A DNA stretch of 5,502 bases from Rhodobacteraceae bacterium UBA6273. Its GTDB lineage: Bacteria > Pseudomonadota > Alphaproteobacteria > Rhodobacterales > Rhodobacteraceae. The DNA lies in assembly GCA_002440625.1 (NCBI GenBank), contig DJUV01000126.1:1-5502 (forward strand), read 5' to 3'. Below are positions 1-5,502 of the stretch, piece after piece. The notes beneath the pieces are model-generated. The model saw only the letters and a program-made list of their open reading frames with translations, made no database searches and was not told where the DNA came from. Every line of letters starts with the position of its first letter. Position 1 is the stretch's first letter. A program made the position numbers and the translations under genes.

Positions 1-1
1 C

Positions 2-409
2 GCCGCCCGCGCCGAGTTCAAGCATTTGGAATATTTCTACTTCCACAACTGCCTCTACGAAGGTGTCTGGCGCGACAATCGCCGCCGCTGGGACCAGCAG
101 ATGCCGACAGCGGAAGTGCTGCGCACCTATGGCGGCAGCTACAAGGCGATCTTCGTCGGTGACGCCGCCATGTCGCCCTATGAGATCCTGCAACCGGGCG
201 GCGCCAATGAACACTGGAACCCCGAATCCGGGCAGGTCTGGCTCTCGCGCGCCTGCCAGCAATGGCCGAAACACCTCTGGATCAACCCGGTTCCCGAGGC
301 GCACTGGGCTTATTCCCAGTCTACCCGCCTCATCCGCGACATCTTCAGTGAGGCCATGGTGCCGATGACGCTCGACGGAATTGCGCGGGGTACAAGACTC
401 CTCCAGTAG
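2..409 (+). CDS. CoxE-like VWA domain protein, C-terminal part (5' end outside window)
   Basis: Only the last 135 codons are present; the frame is open to the left edge, so the true start lies outside and the internal TTG at 26 is not a credible start. The visible part contains HLEYFYFHNCLYEGVW, then a hydrophobic strand leading into FVGDAAMSPYEI, then HWN, WPKHLWINPVPEAHW and a C-terminal VPMTLDGIARG. I recognise these as the C-terminal half of the CoxE-like family of von Willebrand factor A proteins (COG3825 type), usually about 390 residues. The family is generally encoded beside a MoxR-type AAA+ ATPase, and the pair is thought to act in metal-centre insertion or protein-complex maturation. 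That partner would lie upstream and is not visible. The D-x-x-M-S segment sits where a VWA domain carries part of its metal-ion-dependent adhesion site. The family call is fairly sure; the specific client is unknown. Confidence 0.85.
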   Translation, partial: AARAEFKHLEYFYFHNCLYEGVWRDNRRRWDQQMPTAEVLRTYGGSYKAIFVGDAAMSPYEILQPGGANEHWNPESGQVWLSRACQQWPKHLWINPVPEAHWAYSQSTRLIRDIFSEAMVPMTLDGIARGTRLLQ

Positions 410-419
410 AGGCATGGAC

Positions 420-451
420 TTCGCCGAAAGCCCGGCCTAGCGTCCGGCGAA
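420..451 (+). repeat. Inverted repeat between the VWA and MFS genes
   Basis: TTCGCCG (420-426) and CGGCGAA (445-451) are perfect 7-bp inverted arms separated by 18 nt. They start 11 nt after the VWA stop codon and end 14 nt before the MFS start codon. In RNA they could form a stem-loop between the two genes. There is no U-tract after it, so a classical intrinsic terminator is not supported; an mRNA-processing or partial-termination role is possible. In GC-rich DNA a 7-bp repeat can also arise by chance. Confidence 0.35.
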
Positions 452-465
452 ACCCGGAAAAGCCC

Positions 466-1674
466 ATGACCGCCATCGACCAGCAGCAGGCCCCGCCCGT
501 GCAACAGACCACATTCGCCATCCTCGTGGCGATCGGTCTTTGCCATATGCTGAACGACATCATGCAGTCGCTCCTCTCGGCGATCTACCCGATGCTGAAG
601 GACGATTTCGCGTTGGACTATGGCCAGATCGGGCTTCTGACCCTCAGCTTTCAGGTGACGGCCTCGCTGCTTCAGCCGGTCGTGGGGATATTCACCGACC
701 GCAAGCCCCTGCCGAAGTCGCTGCCCATCGGCATGGGATCGACCTTCTGCGGCCTGATCCTTCTGGCCTTCGCGCCGACCTATCCGATGCTTCTGGCCGG
801 GGCGGGGCTGATCGGCATCGGCTCGGCGATCTTCCATCCGGAGGCAAGCCGCGTCGCGCGCATGGCCTCGGGCGGGAAGTTCGGCCTTGCCCAGTCGCTT
901 TTCCAGGTCGGCGGCAATTTCGGCACCTCCATCGGCCCCCTGCTCGCCGCCTTCATCGTGGTGCCGCTCGGCCGCCCGTCGGTCGCCGCCTTCTGCCTGC
1001 TGGCGGCGCTTGGAATCTTCATCCTCGGCCGGATCAGCCGCTGGTACGCCACCGCGCTGACCGCCGCAAAAAGCCGCAAGCCAGCTGACAAGACACTGCC
1101 CCTGCCGAAGGGCCGCATCGCGACAGCGCTGGTCGTCCTTGCCTTCCTTACGTTCACGAAGAACATCTACACCGCCTCGATCTCGAGTTACTACACCTTC
1201 TACCTGATCGAGACCTTCCAGCTTTCCACCCAGCAATCGCAGATGATGCTGTTCCTCTTCCTCGCGGCAATGGCGGCGGGGACGATCCTCGGCGGCCCCA
1301 TTGGCGACCGCATCGGGCCGCTCGCCGTGATCTGGTTCTCGATCCTCGGCGCCTTGCCCTTCACCCTTGCCCTGCCCTTCGCCAACCTCTTCTGGACCGG
1401 CGTTCTGTCGGTGGCGATCGGCCTTGTCATCGCCTCTGCCTTCCCGGCCATCGTGGTCTTCGCGCAGGAACTGATGCCGGGCCGGGTCGGCATGGTGGCC
1501 GGCATCTTCTTCGGTTTCGCCTTCGGCATGGGCGGCATCGCGGCGGCGGTGCTCGGGATGATGGCCGACAGCTACGGCATCGCCTTCGTCTATCAGGTCT
1601 GCGCCTGGCTGCCGGCGATGGGGCTTCTCACGATCTTCCTGCCGTCGCGGCGAAAACTGAAGGTCGCGGGCTGA
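466..1674 (+). CDS. MFS transporter, fosmidomycin-resistance (Fsr) type
   Basis: A complete 402-residue inner-membrane protein, close to the roughly 400 residues of E. coli Fsr. The hydrophobic pattern fits 12 transmembrane helices in two halves around a basic cytoplasmic loop (about residues 191-216). Family-like motifs are CHMLNDIMQS (26-35) in helix 1, a motif-A-like loop GIFTDRKPLPK (74-84) after helix 2, IFHPEASR (122-129) in the first half, and GGPIGDRIGP (276-285), the matching motif A of the second half. FAQELMPGRVGMVAG (332-346) is also typical. Fsr-type carriers are drug/proton antiporters; E. coli Fsr exports fosmidomycin, but the natural substrate of this one cannot be told from sequence. 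The ATG at 466 is preceded by a weak purine stretch GGAAAAG (456-462). It lies 56 bp after the VWA gene and 40 bp before the peptidase gene, so co-transcription is possible. A sugar or metabolite exporter is the alternative. Confidence 0.9.
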   Translation: MTAIDQQQAPPVQQTTFAILVAIGLCHMLNDIMQSLLSAIYPMLKDDFALDYGQIGLLTLSFQVTASLLQPVVGIFTDRKPLPKSLPIGMGSTFCGLILLAFAPTYPMLLAGAGLIGIGSAIFHPEASRVARMASGGKFGLAQSLFQVGGNFGTSIGPLLAAFIVVPLGRPSVAAFCLLAALGIFILGRISRWYATALTAAKSRKPADKTLPLPKGRIATALVVLAFLTFTKNIYTASISSYYTFYLIETFQLSTQQSQMMLFLFLAAMAAGTILGGPIGDRIGPLAVIWFSILGALPFTLALPFANLFWTGVLSVAIGLVIASAFPAIVVFAQELMPGRVGMVAGIFFGFAFGMGGIAAAVLGMMADSYGIAFVYQVCAWLPAMGLLTIFLPSRRKLKVAG

Positions 1675-1714
1675 GGCGCTTCCAACAGCCTCGGGCGCAC
1701 CCCATATTCATGCC

Positions 1715-2407
1715 ATGCTGAAGCTGACCCCGATCCTTCTTACTGTCCTCTACGCCGTCCTCATGTACCAGTTTTCGGTCTGGCGGACGAAGAAGGTGCT
1801 CGACGCGCAGTCGCGCCCGCTGGATGAGCCGGGGCTGAGGGGAGAGATCGACCGCTTGGCCCGGGCGCTCGACCTCGGGCACATCCCCGTCCATGTTTAT
1901 GCCATCGACCCGGTAAACGGCCTTGCCGCACCTGACGGACGGATCTTCCTGACCGAAGGTTTCCTGAAGAAGTACCGCGCCGGCGAGGTGACGGCGGCGG
2001 AGCTTGCGAGCGTCGTGGCGCATGAGCTTGGCCATGTCGCCCACGGTCACGCCCGGCGGCGGATGATCGACTTTTCCGGGCAGAACGCGATCCGGGTGGC
2101 GCTGGCGACGGTGCTTGGCCGCTTCATTCCCGGCATCGGCATCTATCTTGCCGGGTTCCTGACCTCGCTCCTGGCAGCCCGGCTTTCACGGCAGGATGAA
2201 TATGAGGCGGACGAATGGGCCTCGGCGCTGATGGTCAAGGCGGGGCTTGGCACCGGGCCGCAGAAGTCCCTCTTCCGCAAGCTTGAGGCACTGACCGGCG
2301 GCGGCGGGGCCGGGACGCCCGCCTGGCTACTGAGCCACCCGAAGACGGCCGAGCGCATCGCGGCCATCGAGCGGAATGAGGCGAAATGGGGGATCGCGCG
2401 GGGGTAA
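1715..2407 (+). CDS. M48 family zinc metallopeptidase, small membrane-anchored form
   Basis: A complete 230-residue protein. An N-terminal hydrophobic segment (about residues 4-20), followed by basic residues, looks like a signal anchor. The catalytic core follows: HELGH (103-107) supplies two zinc ligands (H103, H107) and the catalytic E104. The downstream EYEAD (162-166) offers E162 as the likely third ligand with the conserved D166, as in HtpX and Ste24 relatives. A second hydrophobic stretch (about 126-155) lies between them, and the C-terminal SHPKTAERIAAIE (207-219) is the usual M48 ending. All expected catalytic residues are present, so it is probably active. M48 enzymes degrade or process damaged or membrane proteins; the substrate here is unknown. 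The ATG at 1715 is chosen because the hydrophobic anchor begins at once; no good Shine-Dalgarno is visible before it. It could be read with the upstream MFS gene or from its own promoter. Confidence 0.9.
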   Translation: MLKLTPILLTVLYAVLMYQFSVWRTKKVLDAQSRPLDEPGLRGEIDRLARALDLGHIPVHVYAIDPVNGLAAPDGRIFLTEGFLKKYRAGEVTAAELASVVAHELGHVAHGHARRRMIDFSGQNAIRVALATVLGRFIPGIGIYLAGFLTSLLAARLSRQDEYEADEWASALMVKAGLGTGPQKSLFRKLEALTGGGGAGTPAWLLSHPKTAERIAAIERNEAKWGIARG

Positions 2408-2477
2408 GGGCGCAGTCCCGGTGCCGCTGTCAGCCAGATGGCGGTTCTCTCCCCCTCATGGGGAGGGGAAGCGCCCT
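2407..2477. terminator. Nested inverted repeat between convergent genes, possible bidirectional terminator
   Basis: The peptidase gene (+) and the PIN gene (-) converge with 68 bp between their stop codons. An outer pair AGGGCGC (2407-2413) / GCGCCCT (2471-2477) is a perfect 7-bp inverted repeat that almost exactly spans this gap. Inside it, CTCCCC (2449-2454) / GGGGAG (2460-2465) forms a hairpin with a 5-nt loop, extendable to 10 pairs (2445-2469) with two G-U pairs. The position suits a shared terminator, but neither strand has a following U-tract, so termination is inferred from location and stem strength only. It could instead be a copy of a REP-like intergenic repeat. Confidence 0.4.
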
Positions 2478-3021
2478 ACTCCCGACCCAAGAGCTTCCCG
2501 AGCCGTGGCAGGCCCGCCCGCTTCAGCAGCGCCCGCATGGGTTGATGCTCGCCCGAAAGCCGTTCCGTCGTGGCGCGGACCGCTTCTGCGGCTTCAGCGA
2601 CAGCCTCCGGCGCGCGATCATGCAGCGCCCGCAGAAACTCATCCGGGTCCATCCGCCTGACGCCCTCTTCCGCCAGCACATGCCGGGGAAAGTCCTGCGC
2701 ATTGAAGGTGACGATCACATCCGCCCCGCCGGCGATGGCCGCCGCCAGCACATGGATATCGTCAGGGTCGGGCAGATGCAGCCGCGCTTCAAGCCCCGGC
2801 CGCGCGGCGACGCTTGCCCCCGGAAACGCCGCCTTCAGCGCCGCTACCTCGCCCCGCGCGATCTCCTCCGCGCCGGGGCCGAGCTTCACCGTCGCCCGCG
2901 CCCATTCCTCAAGGATGCGGTCGGACCACAAGGGCGTATAAAGCCCCGCCCGCGCCACGCCGATCAGGATCTCGCGCAGGACCGTGGGGTAAAGGACGTT
3001 GGCGTCGAGAAGCGCCTTCAT
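2476..3021 (-). CDS. PIN domain protein (putative ribonuclease)
   Basis: A complete 181-residue protein. The N-terminal LLDANVLYP (4-12) carries the first PIN acidic residue D6. ILEEW (36-40) supplies the second acidic position (E38/E39). The central DPDDIHVLAAA (85-95) gives the third cluster, and VIVTFNAQDFP (102-112) is the usual T-x-N-x-x-D ending of the fold. PIN proteins are Mg/Mn-dependent RNases and many are VapC-type toxins. The residues after about 135 form a helical, Ala/Arg-rich tail. The ATG at 3021 overlaps the stop of the upstream methyltransferase gene as ATGA, and there is no clear Shine-Dalgarno, so it is probably translated by coupling. No antitoxin-like gene precedes it, unlike typical vapBC pairs, so a toxin role is not supported by context. 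The fold assignment is sure; the function (RNA processing, orphan toxin) is open. Confidence 0.85.
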   Translation of the reverse strand: MKALLDANVLYPTVLREILIGVARAGLYTPLWSDRILEEWARATVKLGPGAEEIARGEVAALKAAFPGASVAARPGLEARLHLPDPDDIHVLAAAIAGGADVIVTFNAQDFPRHVLAEEGVRRMDPDEFLRALHDRAPEAVAEAAEAVRATTERLSGEHQPMRALLKRAGLPRLGKLLGRE

Positions 3022-4214
3022 CCGTCGAGCCGGAAGAAGAGCGCCTTGAGATAGGCGGTCTCGGCCAGTTGCGGCAGTTGCGGGTGGTCCGGCCCGGCAA
3101 AGCCGGTGTGCAGGAGCTGCCCTCGCCGCCCGCCGCGCCCGATGCCGCGCGCCGAGGCGTTACGGAACTGCGTGAGGTCAGCGGCGTGCGAGCAGGAGCA
3201 AAGGACGAGGTAGCCGCCCGGTGCCACCAGCGGGGCCGCCAGCCTGGCGACGCGTTCATAGGCGCGCAGGCCCGCCTCAAGCGCAGGCTTGGCCGGAGCG
3301 AAGGCGGGCGGGTCGCAGATCACGAGGTCGAAGCCGGCGCCCTCGGCGGCAAGCGCCTCCATCGTGGCGAAGGCATCGCCCTTGCGGGTGGCGAAGCGGT
3401 CGGCGACGCCCATTGCCTTCGCGCCGCCCGCCGCAAGGCCGAGTGCCGCAGCCGAGCCATCGACGGCCAACGCGCTTTCCGCCCCTGCGGCAAGCGCCGC
3501 TAGGCCAAAGCCGCCCACATGGGAAAAAATGTCGAGTACCCGCGCGCCCTTGGCCAGACGCGCGGCGAAGGCGTGGTTCGGGCGCTGGTCGTAGAAAAGC
3601 CCGGTCTTCTGGCCGCCGAGCAAGTCGGCAAGGTAGATGGCGCCGTTCATCGGCACCTCGACCGGGGCATCCAGCGCCCCAGTCAGAAGTCCGGTTTCCT
3701 CGGCCAGCCCCTCAAGCCCGCGCGCCCGTCCGGTGCCATTCTTGACGATGGCCTTGACGCCGGTCACATCGGCGAGCGCCCCGGCAAGATCGGCGATCAT
3801 CGCCTCGGACCAGGCCGCGTTCGGCTGGATCACCGCGGCATCGCCAAACCGGTCGATGATGACGCCGGGAAGGCCGTCCGCCTCGGCATGGACAAGCCGG
3901 TAGAAGGGCGCGTCGAAAAGCCTTTCGCGCAGGGCGAGCGCGCGGGTCAGCCGCGCCGCGATCCAGTCGCGGTTGATCACGGCTCCCTCATCGCGGTCGA
4001 GCATCCGCGCAATGATCTTCGACTTCGGATTGATCGTGACCACACCCATCGGCCGGTGCGCGTCATCCTCAAGGATGGCGATGGTACCGGGCACGATTCC
4101 TTGCGTCCTGCGGTCCATCACAAGTTCATCGGCATAGACCCATGGGAACCCGTGCCGGATGGCGCGGGCATCGGCCTTGGGCCGGAGACGGACGACGGGA
4201 TATTCAGCGGTCAT
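3018..4214 (-). CDS. rlmI: RlmI-type class I SAM-dependent 23S rRNA cytosine-C5 methyltransferase
   Basis: A complete 398-residue protein with the domain order and length of the RlmI family (COG1092; E. coli RlmI makes m5C1962 in 23S rRNA). An N-terminal PUA-like RNA-binding domain covers about residues 5-75 (HGFPWVYADE, 21-30). The signature YRLVHAEADGLPG (105-117) follows, then GGQKTGLFYDQR (200-211). The Rossmann methyltransferase domain has motif I VLDIFSHVGGFG (227-238), an acidic residue D252 for SAM ribose binding, CDPPAF (300-305) and LCSCSH (338-343). C341 in the last is the likely catalytic cysteine, aligned by eye with the SCS of E. coli RlmI. The ending DHPQLPQLAETAYLKALFFRL is family-typical. 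GAGG (4222-4225 on the opposite strand) lies 7 nt before the ATG and supports this start. It is the first gene of an operon with the PIN gene and is divergent from edd. The family is sure; identity of the modified base is inferred. Confidence 0.88.
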   Translation of the reverse strand: MTAEYPVVRLRPKADARAIRHGFPWVYADELVMDRRTQGIVPGTIAILEDDAHRPMGVVTINPKSKIIARMLDRDEGAVINRDWIAARLTRALALRERLFDAPFYRLVHAEADGLPGVIIDRFGDAAVIQPNAAWSEAMIADLAGALADVTGVKAIVKNGTGRARGLEGLAEETGLLTGALDAPVEVPMNGAIYLADLLGGQKTGLFYDQRPNHAFAARLAKGARVLDIFSHVGGFGLAALAAGAESALAVDGSAAALGLAAGGAKAMGVADRFATRKGDAFATMEALAAEGAGFDLVICDPPAFAPAKPALEAGLRAYERVARLAAPLVAPGGYLVLCSCSHAADLTQFRNASARGIGRGGRRGQLLHTGFAGPDHPQLPQLAETAYLKALFFRLDG

Positions 4215-4221
4215 GGCGAAG

Positions 4222-4225
4222 CCTC
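4222..4225 (-). promoter_or_regulatory. Ribosome binding site of the rRNA methyltransferase gene
   Basis: The minus strand reads GAGG followed by 7 nt and ATG. This core Shine-Dalgarno at good spacing fixes the start at 4214 and agrees with the PUA domain beginning within a few residues. Confidence 0.6.
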
Positions 4226-4336
4226 GGATAGGATCGCCCCTCCCTAGTCGGAAGCCCGCAGAAGCGAAAGCCCCGCCGGGTTGACGCCTGCCCCGCGAGG
4301 CGCGAGCATGGATGCGGGGCGAGTTTCCGGCAAGGG

Positions 4337-4350
4337 AGGCATGATTGCCT
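4337..4350. repeat. Short dyad AGGCA-N4-TGCCT in the divergent control region
   Basis: AGGCA (4337-4341) and TGCCT (4346-4350) form a 14-bp interrupted palindrome in the intergenic region between the methyltransferase gene and edd. Its centre is 26 bp from that of the 12-bp palindrome at 4364-4375. It could be a second protein-binding site, but a 5-bp arm is weak evidence by itself. Confidence 0.25.
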
Positions 4351-4362
4351 GGTAGGGTGGGT

Positions 4363-4376
4363 TGTTAGCGCTAACG
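4363..4376. promoter_or_regulatory. Candidate LacI-family operator upstream of edd
   Basis: The sequence TGTTAGCGCTAACG contains a perfect 12-bp palindrome, GTTAGCGCTAAC (4364-4375), centred on CG. An even-length palindrome with a central CG flanked by TTAG/CTAA is the hallmark of operators bound by LacI/GalR-family sugar regulators; the 14-mer differs from full symmetry at one end base. It is AT-richer than its surroundings and ends 85 bp before the edd ATG. A weak sigma70-like promoter can be drawn over it (TTGTTA 4362-4367, 17-bp spacer, TACACC 4385-4390), in which case a bound protein would cover the -35 element and repress. The site could also act on the divergent methyltransferase gene. 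The regulator is not encoded in the window. In rhizobia the LacI-family protein PckR controls central carbon genes, and a similar factor is a reasonable guess here. Confidence 0.6.
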
Positions 4377-4392
4377 CAATATGCTACACCCA

Positions 4393-4435
4393 CCGCCGAA
4401 CCCGGAATCCCCGAACTGCGGTTCCGCATCGGCGG
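4393..4435 (+). promoter_or_regulatory. Predicted stem-loop in the edd leader
   Basis: CCGCCGA (4393-4399) pairs perfectly with TCGGCGG (4429-4435). After a small internal loop, CGGAA (4403-4407) pairs with TTCCG (4422-4426), and CCG (4411-4413) can pair with CGG (4419-4421), giving about 15 pairs in one extended hairpin. It ends 14 nt before the edd Shine-Dalgarno. There is no U-tract after it. If transcription starts upstream of 4393 it would be a 5' UTR structure that could affect mRNA stability or translation; if it starts inside, the hairpin is not made. No known riboswitch class is recognised. Confidence 0.4.
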
Positions 4436-4449
4436 GGCCGGAAAACGTC

Positions 4450-4455
4450 AGGAGG
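4450..4455 (+). promoter_or_regulatory. Strong ribosome binding site of edd
   Basis: AGGAGG, a perfect Shine-Dalgarno core, lies 5 nt before the ATG at 4461. It is the strongest ribosome binding site in the window and settles the edd start. Confidence 0.85.
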
Positions 4456-4460
4456 CAGCC

Positions 4461-5502
4461 ATGCCGATCCATCCGCGCCTTGAAGAGATCACCGCCCGCA
4501 TTCTGGCCCGTTCGGCCACGACCCGCGGCATCTACCTGGACCGGATGCGCCGCGCGGCCGAGGAAGGCCCGGCGCGGGCGCATCTTTCCTGCGGCAATCA
4601 GGCCCATGCCTATGCGGCGATGACCGAGGACAAGGCGGTGCTGGCGGCGGGGCGCGCCGCCAATATCGGAATCGTGACCGCCTACAACGACATGCTGTCC
4701 GCCCATCAGCCCTATGAGGATTACCCGAAGATCATCCGCGAGGTGGCGCGCGAGCTTGGCGTGACGGCGCAGGTCGCGGGTGGGGTTCCGGCGATGTGCG
4801 ATGGCGTGACGCAGGGCCGCGCCGGGATGGAGCTTTCGCTTTTCTCCCGCGACGTGATCGCCCTCGCCGCCGGGGTCTCGCTTTCGCACAATTGCTACGA
4901 TTCCGCGATGTTCCTCGGCATCTGCGACAAGATCGTGCCGGGCCTCATCATGGCCGCCGCCACCTTCTCGCATATCCCCGCCGTCTTCGTGCCCGCCGGG
5001 CCGATGACGTCGGGCCTGCCGAATGACCAGAAATCCAAGGTCCGCCAGCAGTTCGCCGCCGGCGAGGTTGGTCGCGACAAGCTGATGGAGGCGGAAATGG
5101 CCTCTTACCACGGCATCGGCACCTGCACCTTCTACGGCACCGCAAACACCAACCAGATGCTGATGGAGTTCATGGGCCTGCACCTGCCCGGCGCGTCTTT
5201 CGTGAACCCCGGCACCCCCCTGCGCGATGCGCTGACGAAAGAGGCGGTGCGGCGGGCGGCGGCGATCACGGCGCTTGGCAACGACTACCGCCCGGTGGGT
5301 GAGATCCTGGATGAACGCGCCTTCGTCAACGGCATCGTCGGGCTGATGGCGACGGGCGGGTCGACGAACCTCGTCCTGCATCTCCCCGCTATGGCCAAGG
5401 CGGCGGGGATCCTGCTTGAGCTTGAGGATTTCGCCGCCCTTTCCGACATCGTGCCCTTGATGGCGCGGGTCTATCCGAATGGTCTGGCCGACGTGAACCA
5501 TT
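4461..5502 (+). CDS. edd: 6-phosphogluconate dehydratase (Edd), N-terminal part (3' end outside window)
   Basis: The frame from ATG 4461 is open to the right edge, giving 347 of the usual roughly 600 residues. Edd converts 6-phosphogluconate to 2-keto-3-deoxy-6-phosphogluconate in the cytoplasm, the committed step of the Entner-Doudoroff pathway. It belongs to the IlvD/Edd dehydratases with an oxygen-sensitive Fe-S cluster. Visible motifs are [16 protein letters not shown] (74-89), [13 protein letters not shown] (107-119), [18 protein letters not shown] (144-161), [18 protein letters not shown] (220-237) and ATGGSTN (297-303). Cluster cysteines are expected at C113, C155 and C222; the last two match E. 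coli Edd C157 and C224 with a constant offset of two. The Y-G-T-A-N-T-N-Q pattern and the length before these motifs favour Edd over dihydroxyacid dehydratase (IlvD). A strong AGGAGG site precedes the start, and a LacI-like operator and a leader hairpin lie upstream. The aldolase gene eda often follows, but that is outside the window. Confidence 0.97.
   Translation, partial: MPIHPRLEEITARILARSATTRGIYLDRMRRAAEEGPARAHLSCGNQAHAYAAMTEDKAVLAAGRAANIGIVTAYNDMLSAHQPYEDYPKIIREVARELGVTAQVAGGVPAMCDGVTQGRAGMELSLFSRDVIALAAGVSLSHNCYDSAMFLGICDKIVPGLIMAAATFSHIPAVFVPAGPMTSGLPNDQKSKVRQQFAAGEVGRDKLMEAEMASYHGIGTCTFYGTANTNQMLMEFMGLHLPGASFVNPGTPLRDALTKEAVRRAAAITALGNDYRPVGEILDERAFVNGIVGLMATGGSTNLVLHLPAMAKAAGILLELEDFAALSDIVPLMARVYPNGLADVNH

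Noticed and set aside
310..1236. A 308-codon open frame on the minus strand opposite the MFS gene
   Set aside because: It lies antisense to a clear 12-helix transporter and runs into the VWA gene. Its composition (charged, Arg/Asp/Gly/Gln-rich, no domain) is that of an antisense shadow.
1705..1710. A -10-like hexamer (TATTCA) just before the peptidase start
   Set aside because: No convincing -35 element lies at suitable distance, and the hexamer is only 4 bp from the ATG, so a promoter cannot be supported from sequence alone.
2476..3021. A vapBC-type toxin-antitoxin locus
   Set aside because: The PIN protein would fit the toxin, but no small antitoxin-like reading frame precedes or follows it; the upstream partner is a full-length methyltransferase.
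2386..3054. A 222-codon plus-strand open frame across the convergent gap and the PIN gene
   Set aside because: It overlaps both the end of the peptidase gene and the entire PIN gene, has no recognisable motif, and its opposite strand carries a complete PIN active site.
3519..4247. A 242-codon plus-strand open frame opposite the rRNA methyltransferase
   Set aside because: It is antisense to a gene with all RlmI-family motifs and has no recognisable domain of its own.
4244..4429. A 61-codon minus-strand open frame in the divergent intergenic region
   Set aside because: It shows no family resemblance or clear ribosome binding site, and it spans the operator palindrome and most of the predicted edd leader hairpin. 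A regulatory region explains this stretch better than a small protein.
4371..5501. A 376-codon open frame on the minus strand opposite edd
   Set aside because: The plus-strand frame from 4461 encodes unmistakable Edd motifs with a perfect ribosome binding site. The opposite frame is rich in Arg, His and Gly with no recognisable domain, as expected for the antisense of a GC-rich gene.

Overview
The window is GC-rich DNA in which most codons end in G or C. The protein content points to an alphaproteobacterium, most likely a Rhodobacteraceae-type organism (Rhodobacter/Paracoccus relatives). This assignment rests on remembered resemblance of the proteins and on the presence of an Entner-Doudoroff dehydratase, not on a database search.

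Layout, left to right: (1) the 3' end of a CoxE-like von Willebrand A protein gene (+, cut by the left edge, stop at 409); (2) a complete MFS transporter of the fosmidomycin-resistance (Fsr) type (+, 466-1674); (3) a small membrane-anchored M48 zinc metallopeptidase (+, 1715-2407); (4) a 68-bp convergent spacer holding a nested inverted repeat; (5) a two-gene minus-strand operon, read right to left: an RlmI-type 23S rRNA cytosine methyltransferase (4214-3018) and a PIN-domain nuclease (3021-2476), with start and stop overlapping as ATGA; (6) a 246-bp divergent intergenic region with a perfect 12-bp LacI-family-like palindrome and a predicted leader stem-loop; (7) the first 347 codons of edd, 6-phosphogluconate dehydratase (+, from 4461, running off the right edge).

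The three left-hand plus-strand genes are closely spaced (56 and 40 bp gaps) and could be co-transcribed, but they share no obvious pathway. The minus-strand pair is translationally coupled. The divergent region is the main regulatory segment: its palindrome lies 85 bp before the edd start codon, where a sugar-responsive LacI-family regulator could control the Entner-Doudoroff pathway. I see no mobile element, RNA gene, CRISPR array or phage gene. Overall this looks like ordinary chromosomal housekeeping sequence. The points worth a second look are the edd control region and the pairing of an apparently antitoxin-less PIN protein with an rRNA methyltransferase.
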